Source of the DNA: Fundidesulfovibrio terrae | GTDB lineage: Bacteria; Desulfobacterota; Desulfovibrionia; Desulfovibrionales; Desulfovibrionaceae | DNA length: 64,000 nucleotides | Assembly (NCBI RefSeq): GCF_022808915.1 | Contig: NZ_JAKZFS010000001.1 | Coordinates: 1,472,753-1,536,752, forward strand | Direction: 5' to 3' | Part shown: positions 1 to 8,423 of the stretch, piece after piece | Numbering within the stretch: position 1 is the stretch's first letter | Layout: each line of letters begins with the position of its first letter | Translations under genes and position numbers: made by a program | Notes under the pieces: model-generated | What the model saw: the letters and a program-made list of their open reading frames with translations, nothing else | Told to the model about the DNA's origin: nothing | Databases searched by the model: none

Positions 1-1
1 G

Positions 2-922
2 CATGTCGTGGAAGGGCTGGCCCTGGGCCTTGGAGCCTACAGGACGGCCCACGCGGTGGAAACGGATTTCGACGATGCGGCGGTGGCCAGGCTCTTGGGC
101 GTCGACCCTTCGCGCGAGGGCTGCCTGAGCGCGGTGCGGTTCTCGGCTCATGCCGGCGGGCAGGCTTCCGGGCCCGGCCCCCTGCCGGAGGGCGTGTCCG
201 GCGCGAGCCGCTGCGCCCTGGCCGACACCGTGCCCGAGGAGGTCCTAGCGGTGCACGAAGCCTGCGCCAGGCTGGAGCGGGCGCAGGCGGCCGCGCCCGC
301 CGTGGAGCACTCCCGCCTGGGGCGCGGGCTTATCTGGCACGGCCTGCCGGGCCTTCCCCCTCCGCCGGAGCGCAAGCACCTCTTCGAAGCCATGTCCACA
401 AGGCGTTCGAGGCGTGCCTACGCGAACACGCCCTTGGCGGGCGGAGTGGTCTCCAGGCTGCTCTTGAGCCTGTCCGGGCCGCTTGGTCACCCGGCGGGCC
501 ACGGCGCGGAGGACGCCTGTCTGGTGGGGCTCCTGGCGGGAGAGCCCGTGCAGCTGCTGACGGGCTTTTCCATGCTGGACCGGCACGGCCAGCGCTCGGG
601 GCTTCGCCGCGACGGCAACATCGTGCCCGTGATGGCGGGCATATGCCTGGATCAGTTGTGGATGCGCGACGCGGCCATGCACGTCTTGTTCTTCGTCGAT
701 TTCACCGAATTGGAGCTCTGCCTTGGCGACCGGGGATACAGGTCGTCGCTCCAGGCCGCCGGGCGACTTGGGCACAGGCTCTACCTGGCGGCTGAGTCGC
801 TGGGGCTCGGGGCCTGCGGCGTGGGCGCGTTCTTCGACGCCGAGGCCGCGGACGTGCTGGGCCTGCCGGAACAGGCGGGCATGACCTACGTGGTCTCGCT
901 GGGCGTTCCCCGCAAGGGATAG
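2..922 (+). CDS. SagB/nitroreductase-like FMN oxidoreductase, 5'-truncated by window edge
   Basis: The frame is open through the left edge (codons before the first GTG read H-V), so the gene starts outside the window. What remains looks like the end of one nitroreductase-fold domain (EGLALGLGAYR near the start) followed by a second such domain from about residue 125, opening with MSTRRSRRAY, the Arg/Ser-rich FMN-phosphate contact typical of the family, and ending in a Gly-rich stretch near LGLGACGVGAFF. Two tandem half-domains fit the SagB/McbC-type dehydrogenase architecture, whose members oxidise azoline rings in peptide natural products or have unknown substrates. No precursor peptide or cyclodehydratase is visible here, so the substrate cannot be named. 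Fold confidence is moderate to good; the SagB label is inference. Confidence 0.7.
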   Translation, partial: HVVEGLALGLGAYRTAHAVETDFDDAAVARLLGVDPSREGCLSAVRFSAHAGGQASGPGPLPEGVSGASRCALADTVPEEVLAVHEACARLERAQAAAPAVEHSRLGRGLIWHGLPGLPPPPERKHLFEAMSTRRSRRAYANTPLAGGVVSRLLLSLSGPLGHPAGHGAEDACLVGLLAGEPVQLLTGFSMLDRHGQRSGLRRDGNIVPVMAGICLDQLWMRDAAMHVLFFVDFTELELCLGDRGYRSSLQAAGRLGHRLYLAAESLGLGACGVGAFFDAEAADVLGLPEQAGMTYVVSLGVPRKG

Positions 923-1022
923 GGCCGCGTTACGGCGCGGTGCGGCGGGCGACGCTCCTGGGGAGCGAACGCCGCCGGACTTACGTCTCCAACCCTCTTC
1001 CCGTTATTCTTCTCGCGAGCCG

Positions 1023-1574
1023 CTAGTGCGTTCTCTCCCTCAAACGGCGCATCATGTCCCGGATCATGTCCATGTGATAGGAAATGAAGACGTTGTATTC
1101 GTGCTGCGTGGGAGGGACGGGCATGTTGTGCTGCCTGGCCAGTCCGTAGAGCTGGACGCGCGACATGCGCTCGCCATGTTCGAGCATCTGTTTGGCCGTG
1201 AAGGCGATGAGCGCCGCCTTGGCTTCCCGGGCGTCGTTTTCCGGGTCTGCCTGCTGCTCTTCCTCTTTCTTGCGGGCCAGCATGGCTTCGACCTGTTCGA
1301 TGCGTTGTTCCAGGTCTTCGATGCGACGCGAAGTGGAGTCGAATTCGCATGCATCCATTGAGAGAGGGGGGGCATTTCGCGTACTGAGAAACTCAGGATG
1401 TCCGGCCGCGAATTCAAGAGCCAGTGAAATGGCTTCCCGCTGCGACCACCTGCGCACGCTCTGGAGCGATTCAAGCGCCTGTGCGGCTTGGGCGGTGAGG
1501 GTCACGCCTATGGGTTTTCCACCATCGGCCACCTGTCTTTCACGCCATCTGGTCGCTCTGGCTTTCCCGTTCAT
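1023..1574 (-). CDS. Small possible ribbon-helix-helix DNA-binding protein with coiled coil
   Basis: 183 residues, read from the ATG at 1574; the open frame runs further upstream, but only as a shadow of larC. The N-terminal 50 residues are basic, with a strand-like segment (KPIGVTLTAQAAQALESL) followed by two helices, as in CopG/MetJ-type ribbon-helix-helix regulators. The middle (about residues 85-125) is a charged heptad-like helix (RRIEDLEQRIEQVEAMLARK), so the protein is probably an oligomer. The C-terminus is basic (MMRRLRERTH). It lies downstream of larC on the same strand, separated by about 135 bases that may carry its own promoter. I do not recognise a named family; a DNA-binding regulator is inference from sequence style. 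Confidence 0.6.
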   Translation of the reverse strand: MNGKARATRWRERQVADGGKPIGVTLTAQAAQALESLQSVRRWSQREAISLALEFAAGHPEFLSTRNAPPLSMDACEFDSTSRRIEDLEQRIEQVEAMLARKKEEEQQADPENDAREAKAALIAFTAKQMLEHGERMSRVQLYGLARQHNMPVPPTQHEYNVFISYHMDMIRDMMRRLRERTH

Positions 1575-1708
1575 GACAACCTCCAACACGGGATACTTCT
1601 TGTAGTAGAGCAATGCAGTAAACACCATCAAATGACAAGAGGCCAACTGACGGTACTTGCAAGAAAAATATCCCGGCAGAGGAGCGAGGGCGGCGAGAAG
1701 GCTTCTGG

Positions 1709-2452
1709 TCAGGCCAGGGAATGAGCGCTCCCCCAGACGAAAACCGCTCCGTTGGGGACCCCGGGCAGCACCCTGGATCCGTAGACCCTCTCCTGGCGCT
1801 CGACGACCACCGGCGGCCAGGGGCCGAACTGAGCGCCCAAAGCCTTGAGCAGCGTCAGGGCCGTGGGGGTGAGGGTCTCGCCGCTGGAGTCGATGCCGTA
1901 TACCGGCACGCCCTCCAGGAGCTTGAGCGAGGCCGGGGCCGGGGCTGAGAGCAGGCCGTGAGCGCAGCGCACCGTGCCGTCGCACACCGGCAGGGGGCCG
2001 CAGACGAACCTGGACGGCGAAAGCCGGTCGAAGAGCGCGCAGGACAGGCAGACGTCCATGATGGAGTCGAGCGCTCCCACCTCGTGGAAGTGCACGTGGG
2101 AGGCGTCGATGCCGTGCACGGACGCCTCTGCCTGGGCCAGCAGGGCGAACGCCGCGCGGGAGAGCTCCTTGGCCCGGGGGGTGAGGGCGCTTTCTTCGAT
2201 GATGCGCTCGATGTCCGGCAGGTGGCGGTGGGCATGGTCGTGGGGCGGCTCCGACTCCAGGCCCCATCCGGCGATGCCCGACACGGCGCGGGGCACGATC
2301 CGGGCGCGCCCGTGCAGCTGGGGCAGGCCCAGGTCTCCGCACAGGGCGTCAAGGCCCGCCTGGTCCGTACCGGAAAGGCGGGCCAGGCCCGTGAGCAGCA
2401 TGTCTCCCGAAAGCCCCGAAGGGGCGCGCACGACCAGATACGTGTCAGCCAT
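1709..2452 (-). CDS. larC: Nickel-pincer cofactor biosynthesis protein LarC, LarC1-only form
   Basis: LarC inserts Ni(II) into the pyridinium bis-thiocarboxylate pincer made by LarB and LarE, a CTP-dependent reaction, to form the cofactor of lactate racemase and related LarA-type enzymes. This copy has 247 residues, begins APSGLSGDMLLTGLA and keeps the family His-rich stretches (PPHDHAHRHLPDIE, VHGIDASHVHFHEVGALDSI) plus GPLPVCDGTVRCAHG. Full LarC is about 400 residues (LarC1 plus LarC2); here the frame stops at LPGVPNGAVFVWG, about where LarC1 normally joins LarC2. Only about 135 bases separate the stop from the next gene, so a frameshifted LarC2 is not present directly downstream. The start overlaps the larB stop by one base (TGATG), implying translational coupling. 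Confidence 0.88.
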   Translation of the reverse strand: MADTYLVVRAPSGLSGDMLLTGLARLSGTDQAGLDALCGDLGLPQLHGRARIVPRAVSGIAGWGLESEPPHDHAHRHLPDIERIIEESALTPRAKELSRAAFALLAQAEASVHGIDASHVHFHEVGALDSIMDVCLSCALFDRLSPSRFVCGPLPVCDGTVRCAHGLLSAPAPASLKLLEGVPVYGIDSSGETLTPTALTLLKALGAQFGPWPPVVVERQERVYGSRVLPGVPNGAVFVWGSAHSLA

Positions 2453-3099
2453 CACAGAAGCCTCATGATGCGGGCGGCGGCGCAGGCCGCGCCGTAACCG
2501 TTGCCGATGTTCATCACCGCCACGCCCGGGGCGCAACTGGCGAGCATGGAATGAAGCGCCGTCTCGCCGCCCTGGGCCACGCCGTATCCCACGGGCGTGG
2601 GCACCGCGATCACCGGCAGCGGCGTGAGCCCGCCCAGCACCGAGGCCAGGGCGGCGTCCATGCCGGCCACCACGATCACCGCCTGGTGGGCGTTGATTTC
2701 CTCCAGGCGGCTGGTGAGCCGCCACAGTCCGGCCACGCCGGAATCCTCGTAGAGGGTGTGTTCCACGCCCAGGTAGGCCAGGGTGCGGGCGGCCTCCCAG
2801 GCGGTGGGGCCGTCGGAGGTCCCGGCCGAGACCACGGCGACGCGGCCTCCCGAACGTCCGGGGCAGACGCGGTTGAAGGCTGTTCGGGAGAGGGGATGAT
2901 AGTCGAGCCCCTTCGCCACCTCGGGGGGGAAGCGCTCGTAGGTCTCGGGCGCGAGCCGGGTGAAGAGCACCGGGCGCGCGTCCGGTGAGGCGTACTCGCA
3001 AGCGAGCTTTTCCAGCGCCTCGTAGGGCTTGCCTTCGCTGAAAACCGATTCGGGCAGGCCGATGCGCTCTGCCCGGCAATGATCGAATACCACGGTCAT
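2452..3099 (-). CDS. larB: Nickel-pincer cofactor biosynthesis protein LarB (P2CMN synthase)
   Basis: LarB carboxylates nicotinic acid adenine dinucleotide at C5 and hydrolyses the anhydride, giving the dicarboxylate nucleotide precursor of the nickel-pincer cofactor. The 215-residue product has a PurE (AIR carboxylase)-like C-terminal domain: VAVVSAGTSDGPTAWEAA, then LYEDSGVAGLWRL, VVAGMDAALASVLGGL and PVIAVPTPVGYG, followed by the Gly/Asn-rich end MNIGNGYGAA. AGGAGA lies a little upstream of the ATG at 3099. The gene follows larE by 93 bases and overlaps larC by one base, so larE-larB-larC form one unit. No LarA is present in the window, so the client enzyme must be elsewhere. Confidence 0.93.
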   Translation of the reverse strand: MTVVFDHCRAERIGLPESVFSEGKPYEALEKLACEYASPDARPVLFTRLAPETYERFPPEVAKGLDYHPLSRTAFNRVCPGRSGGRVAVVSAGTSDGPTAWEAARTLAYLGVEHTLYEDSGVAGLWRLTSRLEEINAHQAVIVVAGMDAALASVLGGLTPLPVIAVPTPVGYGVAQGGETALHSMLASCAPGVAVMNIGNGYGAACAAARIMRLL

Positions 3100-3192
3100 G
3101 CCATGTCTCTCCTGGATGCGAAAACACGCGCCCGGGACGCGCCGGGGCGGGCATCAATCATGGGGATACTGTCCAGGCAGGGCGGGAAGGGG

Positions 3193-4068
3193 TCACGACG
3201 CGTCCTTTTTGAAGGCGCGGCCGGGCCGGTAGCCCTCCGGATCCAAGGAAACGCTTTCGATGCTCTTGAAGCGGGCCTCGAGTTCGGCGTGGAGCCTCGC
3301 AAGCTGGTCCCGTCCGGCCAGATGGCGTTCCTCGGGGAGCATTTCCACCAGCATGGCCCCGCCGAGGACGCGGCAGCGCAGCACCGCCACGCCCAGGCGC
3401 GATTTCAGGGACTCCTCGGCGAAGGACACGGCGGTCATGAGCTCAGGCGTCACCCGCGTGCCCGTATAGATGCGGCTGGCCAGGCAGGGCGAGGCCGGGA
3501 TGTCCGCGAAGGAGAGCCCGAGCTGTCCGGCCATGGCCCGGATGTCTTGCTTGGCCACGCCCGCTTCCACGAAGGGGTGGCGAACGCCGTGCTCCCGGGC
3601 GGCGGTAAGGCCGGGCCTGTGCTCACCCAGGTCGTCGGTGTTGGCCCCGCTCACCACCACGGGCCGCGTCCCGAAATCGTCGGCCAGGCCGTGCGCGGTC
3701 AGATTCAGCAGGTCGTACAGGTGGGTCTTGCAGAAATAGCAGCGGTCGAAGGGATTCTGCAGGTAACGTTCGTCGGAAAACTCCCCGGATTCCACCACGG
3801 ACAATCGCCATCCTTGAGCCTGGGCCTCGTTCTGGACGCGCGTGGTGCACGGCCCCGGCACGGCCGGGCTCAGGGCGTGGGCCATGAGCGTTCTCCCCGG
3901 CAGGACCCGATGAGCCAGCGTGGCCAGGAGCATGCTGTCGACGCCGCCGGAGACGGCCACGACCACGGCTTTCATCCCGGAGAGCGCGTCCTGCAGGGCG
4001 GGCCATTTCGGATGTTCGGGCAAAACTGTCATGAAGGCATCGTATACGGTTACGGGACGGTTTGCCAT
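3193..4068 (-). CDS. larE: ATP-dependent sacrificial sulfur transferase LarE
   Basis: LarE adenylates the two carboxylates of the LarB product and converts them to thiocarboxylates. The PP-loop signature SGGVDS is at residues 40-45. In Lactobacillus-type LarE the sulfur donor is a cysteine in a PCL(A/S)SR motif; here IPASPCLASR places that Cys at about residue 195, so this looks like a form that can use its own cysteine, though the extra pair in DRCYFC (110-113) leaves an iron-sulfur type open. I chose the ATG at 4068, preceded by GAGGG; an internal ATG at 4032 would give 279 residues, and the longer open frame to 4146 looks unlikely. First gene of larE-larB-larC. Confidence 0.92.
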   Translation of the reverse strand: MANRPVTVYDAFMTVLPEHPKWPALQDALSGMKAVVVAVSGGVDSMLLATLAHRVLPGRTLMAHALSPAVPGPCTTRVQNEAQAQGWRLSVVESGEFSDERYLQNPFDRCYFCKTHLYDLLNLTAHGLADDFGTRPVVVSGANTDDLGEHRPGLTAAREHGVRHPFVEAGVAKQDIRAMAGQLGLSFADIPASPCLASRIYTGTRVTPELMTAVSFAEESLKSRLGVAVLRCRVLGGAMLVEMLPEERHLAGRDQLARLHAELEARFKSIESVSLDPEGYRPGRAFKKDAS

Positions 4069-4169
4069 ACCCTCAACCCCGCCCGGCCGAGGCGTGACGC
4101 CTCGTTGCGTGGGGAGGGCGCTTGCCGTATGCAATGGGCTGGACACCCGGAAACGTCGCGGAGGCGACC

Positions 4170-4820
4170 GTGAATCATTCCACCCGTAGTGCGCAGCCGG
4201 CGGGGCACGCCGACGGCGCGCCCCCCTCGCGCGGACTCGAACCGCACCCCCCCGCCCCCCTGCGCGGAGCGGCGGCCAAGGCCGCCGGTCTGGTGGTGCG
4301 CTGGCGGGACGCCCTGCTCGAAGCCGCCCGCCTGGGACCCGTGCTGGACGTGGCCTGCGGCGACGGGCGCAACGGCATGTATCTGGCGGCGCATGGAGCC
4401 CGGGTCCTCCTGGTGGACGCCTCGGAGGCGGCCCAGGAGAGCCTGCGCGCGGCGGGCTGGCCCGAGCGGGTCCACTTCAGCCGCATGGACCTGGAAACCC
4501 CGGTCCCCCCCGCCTTCGACCCGGAGGGATTCGGCGCGGTGCTGGTGTTCCGCTACCTGCACCGGCCCCTGATCCCGGTCCTGCGCGGTTGCCTGGCTCC
4601 CGGCGGCCTGCTGGTCTACGAAACCTATCTCGAGGGCCAGGAGGCCCACGGCAAGCCCCGCAATCCGGAGCACCTGCTCAGGCGCGGGGAACTCGCCGCC
4701 TGGTTCGGAGACTGGGAGGTGCTGGAGCACTTCGAGGGCGACCTCGACGATCCTTCCCGCGTGATGGGCCGCATGGTCTGCCGCAAGCCGGCAGTTGTTG
4801 CCAGCGAGCCCGCCCCCTGA
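4170..4820 (+). CDS. Class I SAM-dependent methyltransferase
   Basis: 216 residues. Motif I (VLDVACGDGRNGMYLA) starts at residue 58, followed by an acidic strand end (LLVDASEAA) for the SAM ribose, then a VFRYLHRPLIPVL / APGGLLVYETY pair as in TehB-like and other small-molecule Rossmann methyltransferases. The substrate is unknown. I start at the GTG at 4170 because GGAGG sits five bases upstream; TTG/ATG codons near 4122-4134 would add 12-16 residues without a good ribosome site. The N-terminal 40 residues are Pro/His-rich and poorly structured. It diverges from larE; a link to nickel cofactor synthesis is not supported by anything beyond position. Confidence 0.82.
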   Translation: MNHSTRSAQPAGHADGAPPSRGLEPHPPAPLRGAAAKAAGLVVRWRDALLEAARLGPVLDVACGDGRNGMYLAAHGARVLLVDASEAAQESLRAAGWPERVHFSRMDLETPVPPAFDPEGFGAVLVFRYLHRPLIPVLRGCLAPGGLLVYETYLEGQEAHGKPRNPEHLLRRGELAAWFGDWEVLEHFEGDLDDPSRVMGRMVCRKPAVVASEPAP

Positions 4821-4866
4821 TACCAACCCGGCCAGATTACGAAACATCCCTTACGAGGTTTCTTAT

Positions 4867-5313
4867 ATGCGCATAATTCTTCTTGCCGTCTGTTTCCTGC
4901 TGCTCGTCACCGCAGCCGTCTCCCACGCCCAGTCCGAACGCGACGGCAAGGATTGGACCGGGCGCGACGACGTCTGGAAATACGCCTACATGACCGGCGT
5001 GCTCGACGGCGTGACCACGGGCTCGGACTTCACCCAGCCCACCCTCTCCAAGGGCAGCATCGTCCTGTACAAGGACGACAAGGCTTGCCTGGAGAAGGCC
5101 CAGACCACCTTCGACTACAACACCAGCCGGTTCTTCTTCGGGCTTTCGCTCAAGGATTTCGTGGAAGGAATGGACGCGTTCTACAAGGACCCGGCCAACC
5201 GGCCCATCCCGGTGAACAAGGCCCTGCGCGTGTGGGCCATGCAGCGCAAGAACGTGCCCGAGGCCGCCGAGATTCTCAGGCAGCTGCGCGAGGAGTGGGG
5301 CGCCGCGAAATAG
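4867..5313 (+). CDS. Small exported protein of unknown function
   Basis: 148 residues from the ATG at 4867, which puts a normal signal peptide at the N-terminus: MRIILLAVCFLLLVTAAVSHAQ, cleavage likely after SHA. The mature part is soluble, with a Tyr/Trp-rich segment (DDVWKYAYMTGVLDGVTTGSDF), one cysteine (KACLEKAQ), and a C-terminal helix (PEAAEILRQLREEW). The overall pattern (one helix-rich domain with YMTGVLDG) resembles small periplasmic proteins of the Rap1a/Tai kind, but I cannot confirm this. It lies 46 bases after the methyltransferase and may be cotranscribed. Function unknown. Confidence 0.75.
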   Translation: MRIILLAVCFLLLVTAAVSHAQSERDGKDWTGRDDVWKYAYMTGVLDGVTTGSDFTQPTLSKGSIVLYKDDKACLEKAQTTFDYNTSRFFFGLSLKDFVEGMDAFYKDPANRPIPVNKALRVWAMQRKNVPEAAEILRQLREEWGAAK

Positions 5314-5399
5314 CCGGAGAGACGCGGCCCCGCGCGGCTCGGGGAAGGCGCTCGCGCCAGGCGTCCGAACGGCCGGCCCCCGGCGTGTCGTGACGGCGC

Positions 5400-6509
5400 C
5401 TAACCGTCCTGTCCCGGGGCGCCGCCGGGGGTGCACTTAGACGCGAGCAGTTCGCTGTATTCGTCGGCGTAAATGCCGAGCATCACCATGGCCAGGGCCA
5501 GGATCATGGGACCGTAGAGGATGCCCAGCGGCCCGAAGAATTTGATGCCCCCGATGATGGACAGGAACACCCAGAAGGTGGACATCTGGGCCTGGCCCTT
5601 CATGAGCATGGGGCGGAGCACCGAATCGATGGCGGAGACGATGATCGCGCCCCACGCGGTGATGATGATCGCGCCTTTCCAGTCTCCCACGATGAGCAGG
5701 TACAGCGCCGCCGGGCCCCAGATGAGCATGGTGCCAACCACCGGGACCAGGGAGGCGAAGCCCATCATGGCCCCCCAGAACAGGGCCGGGATGCCCACGA
5801 TGGCCAGGCCCAGCCCGCCGACAACGCCCTGGCATATGGCCACCAGGAAGCTCCCCACCACCACGGAGCGGGCCACGTCGCGCATCCTGCCGAGGATGCG
5901 GTCCTCCTGCTCGTCGTGCAGGGGGGAGAGGTGCTTGAGCTGGCGGAGCATGGCCTCGCCGTCGCGGAACAGGAAGAACAGCACGAAGAGCATGATCAGA
6001 AAGTCCAGCAGCACCCCGATGAAGTTGCCCAGCATCCGGGTGCCCAGGTCGATCATGAGCTGCCCCATGTTCTTGGAGAGGTCCAGCAGGCTGTTTTTCA
6101 GGTCGAGCTTGCTTAGGTCGAATTCCAGCCAGGGGAAGTGCTCCTGCACCCAGCTGATGTAGGGGGCGATGGATTCCCCGGAGAGCCAGGTGTCCAGGTG
6201 GGCGCCCTTGAGCCAGGACTGCACGGCCGCGATGGATTTGACGGCCTGGCCCACGAGGGCCCCGGTGAACAGGAACATGGGCAGGATGATGAGCACCAGC
6301 ACCAGCATGGTGGAGCAGAGCGCCGCCAGGGTGTCGCGGCCCCCGAAGGCCGTCTTGAGCCTGCGGTGCACCGGGTGCAGCAGGCTCGCCAGGATGACCG
6401 CGATGCAGATGTTGTGCAGGAAGGGATTGAGCACCTGATAGGCGAAATAGAGCGAAATCGCCAGAATCCCCAGCAGAAAGAACGAATAGATTTGTTCCTG
6501 TTTGGCCAT
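5400..6509 (-). CDS. AI-2E family transporter (PerM/TqsA-type membrane protein)
   Basis: 369 residues, about eight hydrophobic helices: a pair at residues 7-50 (FFLLGILAISLYFAYQVL, ICIAVILASLL), one near 65 (LCSTMLVLVLIILPMFLF), a long soluble insert with amphipathic helices, then LDFLIMLFVLFFLFRDG and the C-terminal bundle with VPVVGTMLIWGPAALYLL and FGPLGILYGPMIL. This layout and the GPLGILYGP segment are family hallmarks. Members range from autoinducer-2 exporters to Na+/H+ antiporters, so the substrate is not fixed by the fold. Start at 6509 (MAKQEQ) has AAGGGA upstream; the longer frame to 6608 adds only shadow sequence. Confidence 0.88.
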   Translation of the reverse strand: MAKQEQIYSFFLLGILAISLYFAYQVLNPFLHNICIAVILASLLHPVHRRLKTAFGGRDTLAALCSTMLVLVLIILPMFLFTGALVGQAVKSIAAVQSWLKGAHLDTWLSGESIAPYISWVQEHFPWLEFDLSKLDLKNSLLDLSKNMGQLMIDLGTRMLGNFIGVLLDFLIMLFVLFFLFRDGEAMLRQLKHLSPLHDEQEDRILGRMRDVARSVVVGSFLVAICQGVVGGLGLAIVGIPALFWGAMMGFASLVPVVGTMLIWGPAALYLLIVGDWKGAIIITAWGAIIVSAIDSVLRPMLMKGQAQMSTFWVFLSIIGGIKFFGPLGILYGPMILALAMVMLGIYADEYSELLASKCTPGGAPGQDG

Positions 6510-6607
6510 GGCTTTCCCTTCGATTCGTACGTGTGACCATGGCCTCCCTAACAGAGATGCGCCCGGCCGCATAGCGGCATTTCGGCGATGCATACGGCGG
6601 ACGACCA

Positions 6608-7558
6608 ATGCTTCCCACCCAGAGACAATCCTGGCCCGACATCGCCCCGGAACTGCTTGAAGCCGTGGGCCTGCCCGAGCTGACCATGGACATGGCCCAG
6701 CAATGGGCCCTGGTGCTGCAGGCGCGGCGCGTGCCGAACCGTATCCGCCAGGGCTGGCCAGGGCTTCGCCTGCTGGTCCCGGCGTCGCGTCGCGAGGAGG
6801 CCCTGGAAGAGCTCCGGGCCTACCTGGAGGAGAACCCGCCCGAGCCGGTGAGCCTGCCGGACCTGCGGCCCAGGCCCAGTTCCTGGGGCGAACTGCCGGG
6901 TGTCCTCTGGAGCCTGTCCATCGTCACGGTGTTCCTGACCCTGACCGGGGCCGAGAACACCCTGGGGGCCTGGCTTGTGGACTGGCACCAGCTCGGCGGC
7001 GGCGACACGCGGCTCATGGCCTCGGGGGAGTGGTGGCGGGCCGTTACCGCACTGACCCTGCACGCGGATGTGGCCCATCTGGTGGGCAATGTCTGCCTGG
7101 GGGGCACGTTTCTCCTGCTGCTGGCCGGGGAGGTGGGGCTGGGCTCGGCCTGGTTCCTGTCCCTGGCCGGGGCGGTGTGGGCCAACGCGGCCAAGATGCC
7201 CATGCAGGCCCCGGGCTACCGGTTCATCGGCTCCTCCACGGCGGTCTTCGCGTCCCTGGGCGCGCTGGCCGGGGTGCGCCTGGTGCGCCTGGGCCGCCAC
7301 CTTCGCTGGAGGCGGGCGCTGCCCTTCGCGGCCGGGCTCATGATCCTGGCCTTCCTGGGCGTGGGCTCCGAGGAGGAATCCCGCAGGATCGACCTGGCGG
7401 GGCACTTCATGGGGTTCGGGGCGGGGGTCGTGCTGGGGGCGGGCTACGCTTGCGTGGAAAAGCTCGCCAAAAGAAGCGGCCGCGGGCTCTCCCCCTGGCT
7501 GGGGGTGGCCGCGGCCGCCGTGGTCGCCCTCAGTTGGGCCTTGGCCCTACTTGTCTGA
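6608..7558 (+). CDS. Rhomboid-family intramembrane serine protease
   Basis: 316 residues. About 95 soluble N-terminal residues precede six or more membrane helices. The rhomboid catalytic set is present: LHADVAHLVGN (His152, His157, Asn161) in the second core helix, the GxSx serine motif as FIGSST with Ser210 nucleophile, and His266 in LAGHFMGFGAG. These form the Ser-His dyad and oxyanion site that cut transmembrane substrates in the inner membrane. The gene diverges from the AI-2E-type permease with 98 bases between, so both may share a regulatory region. Substrate unknown. Confidence 0.9.
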   Translation: MLPTQRQSWPDIAPELLEAVGLPELTMDMAQQWALVLQARRVPNRIRQGWPGLRLLVPASRREEALEELRAYLEENPPEPVSLPDLRPRPSSWGELPGVLWSLSIVTVFLTLTGAENTLGAWLVDWHQLGGGDTRLMASGEWWRAVTALTLHADVAHLVGNVCLGGTFLLLLAGEVGLGSAWFLSLAGAVWANAAKMPMQAPGYRFIGSSTAVFASLGALAGVRLVRLGRHLRWRRALPFAAGLMILAFLGVGSEEESRRIDLAGHFMGFGAGVVLGAGYACVEKLAKRSGRGLSPWLGVAAAAVVALSWALALLV

Positions 7559-7609
7559 TTTCCTGTCACAGGAGGACTTCCGACCGAAGTCCGGACCCAC
7601 GCGGGGTAT

Positions 7610-7702
7610 TCAGCCGCCCCCGCCGTCCATCTTCGGGAACAGCTTGTTGACGATGATGGCTCCACCCACAATGATGGCCAGAAAGAGTAGTGCGTCCCAC
7701 AT
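7610..7702 (-). CDS. 30-residue single-helix membrane peptide
   Basis: Short gene on the minus strand: MWDALLFLAIIVGGAIIVNK, then LFPKMDGGGG and TGA. The reading rests on three points: an excellent ribosome site (AGGAG six bases before the ATG at 7702), a clean hydrophobic helix at residues 4-18, and a charged, Gly-rich tail. It fits many small inner-membrane peptides that tune larger complexes. It is convergent with the rhomboid gene (51 bases apart) and divergent from the PH-domain gene. There is no recognised family; expression is inferred from the ribosome site only. Confidence 0.62.
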   Translation of the reverse strand: MWDALLFLAIIVGGAIIVNKLFPKMDGGGG

Positions 7703-7851
7703 AGGTTTCTCCTATCGACTCCGATGAGGGGATCATAATTGCTGGTCGGGCGTTTGGAAAGGCCCAACCGCCTCGTTTCTTTACACGGGTCTCGAAGGTG
7801 CGTTAGGGTCTGCGGCGGGCCGCCCGAAACAGACTTTCCACGGAGTGAAGC

Positions 7852-8358
7852 ATGCAGCCGCGCCGCGTCCTGGCCGAGCAGGAAGAGATCCTCTACCAGA
7901 CCAAGAAGCATTGGGCCGTTTTCATCAAGGCGGCCGTCTATTTCGGCCTGGCCGCCGCGGTGCTGGCCTATAAGGATCCCATCCTGGCGGCGGTGCAGTT
8001 CACTCCCCCCGAGGACTTGAAGCGCATCCTGCCCCCCGTCATAAACGGCACGGTCAAGGGAGTGTGCTTCTCGGCCGCCGTGGTGTTCGGCCTGCTGGGC
8101 ATGGCGAGGCTCCTCAGTTTCTTCAGCAACAAGGTGCTCGTCACCGCCAAGCGCGTCATCCAGCACGACGTGCTTTCGGGGGGGCTCTATTCGATAGATC
8201 TGAAGCACATCGAGTCCGTGCGCGCCTGCACCGGGCTTCTGGGGTCGCTTTTGGGCTACGGCAAGGTCATCATGGTCATGGGGTCGGGGCAGAAGATCGC
8301 CGTGGCCAACCTGCGCAAACCCCACGAGTTCGAACGCGAACTCTTTGGAGCCAAATGA
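7852..8358 (+). CDS. Bacterial PH-domain membrane protein (YdbS-like, bPH2)
   Basis: 168 residues with two membrane helices (about 22-40, AVFIKAAVYFGLAAAVLAY, and 68-88, VKGVCFSAAVVFGLLGMARLL), then a cytoplasmic bacterial pleckstrin-homology domain. The PH signature is the strand pattern NKVLVTAKRVIQHDVLSGGLYSID followed by IESVRACTGLLGSLLGYGKVIM and GSGQKIAVANLRKPHEFERELF, as in YdbS/YdbT-like proteins. The biochemical role of these domains is poorly known. It is followed closely by the histidine kinase gene, but a promoter in the 65-base gap is possible. Confidence 0.82.
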   Translation: MQPRRVLAEQEEILYQTKKHWAVFIKAAVYFGLAAAVLAYKDPILAAVQFTPPEDLKRILPPVINGTVKGVCFSAAVVFGLLGMARLLSFFSNKVLVTAKRVIQHDVLSGGLYSIDLKHIESVRACTGLLGSLLGYGKVIMVMGSGQKIAVANLRKPHEFERELFGAK

Positions 8359-8423
8359 TTGCCCACTGCGGGGTTTGGGCGTATGGTCCGCCCCGCCCGA
8401 GAGGACGGACCCCGTAAACCACC

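Noticed and set aside
1575..2342. Upstream extension of the small DNA-binding protein at 1 kb
   Set aside because: Overlaps larC in another frame and has Pro/Arg-rich shadow composition.
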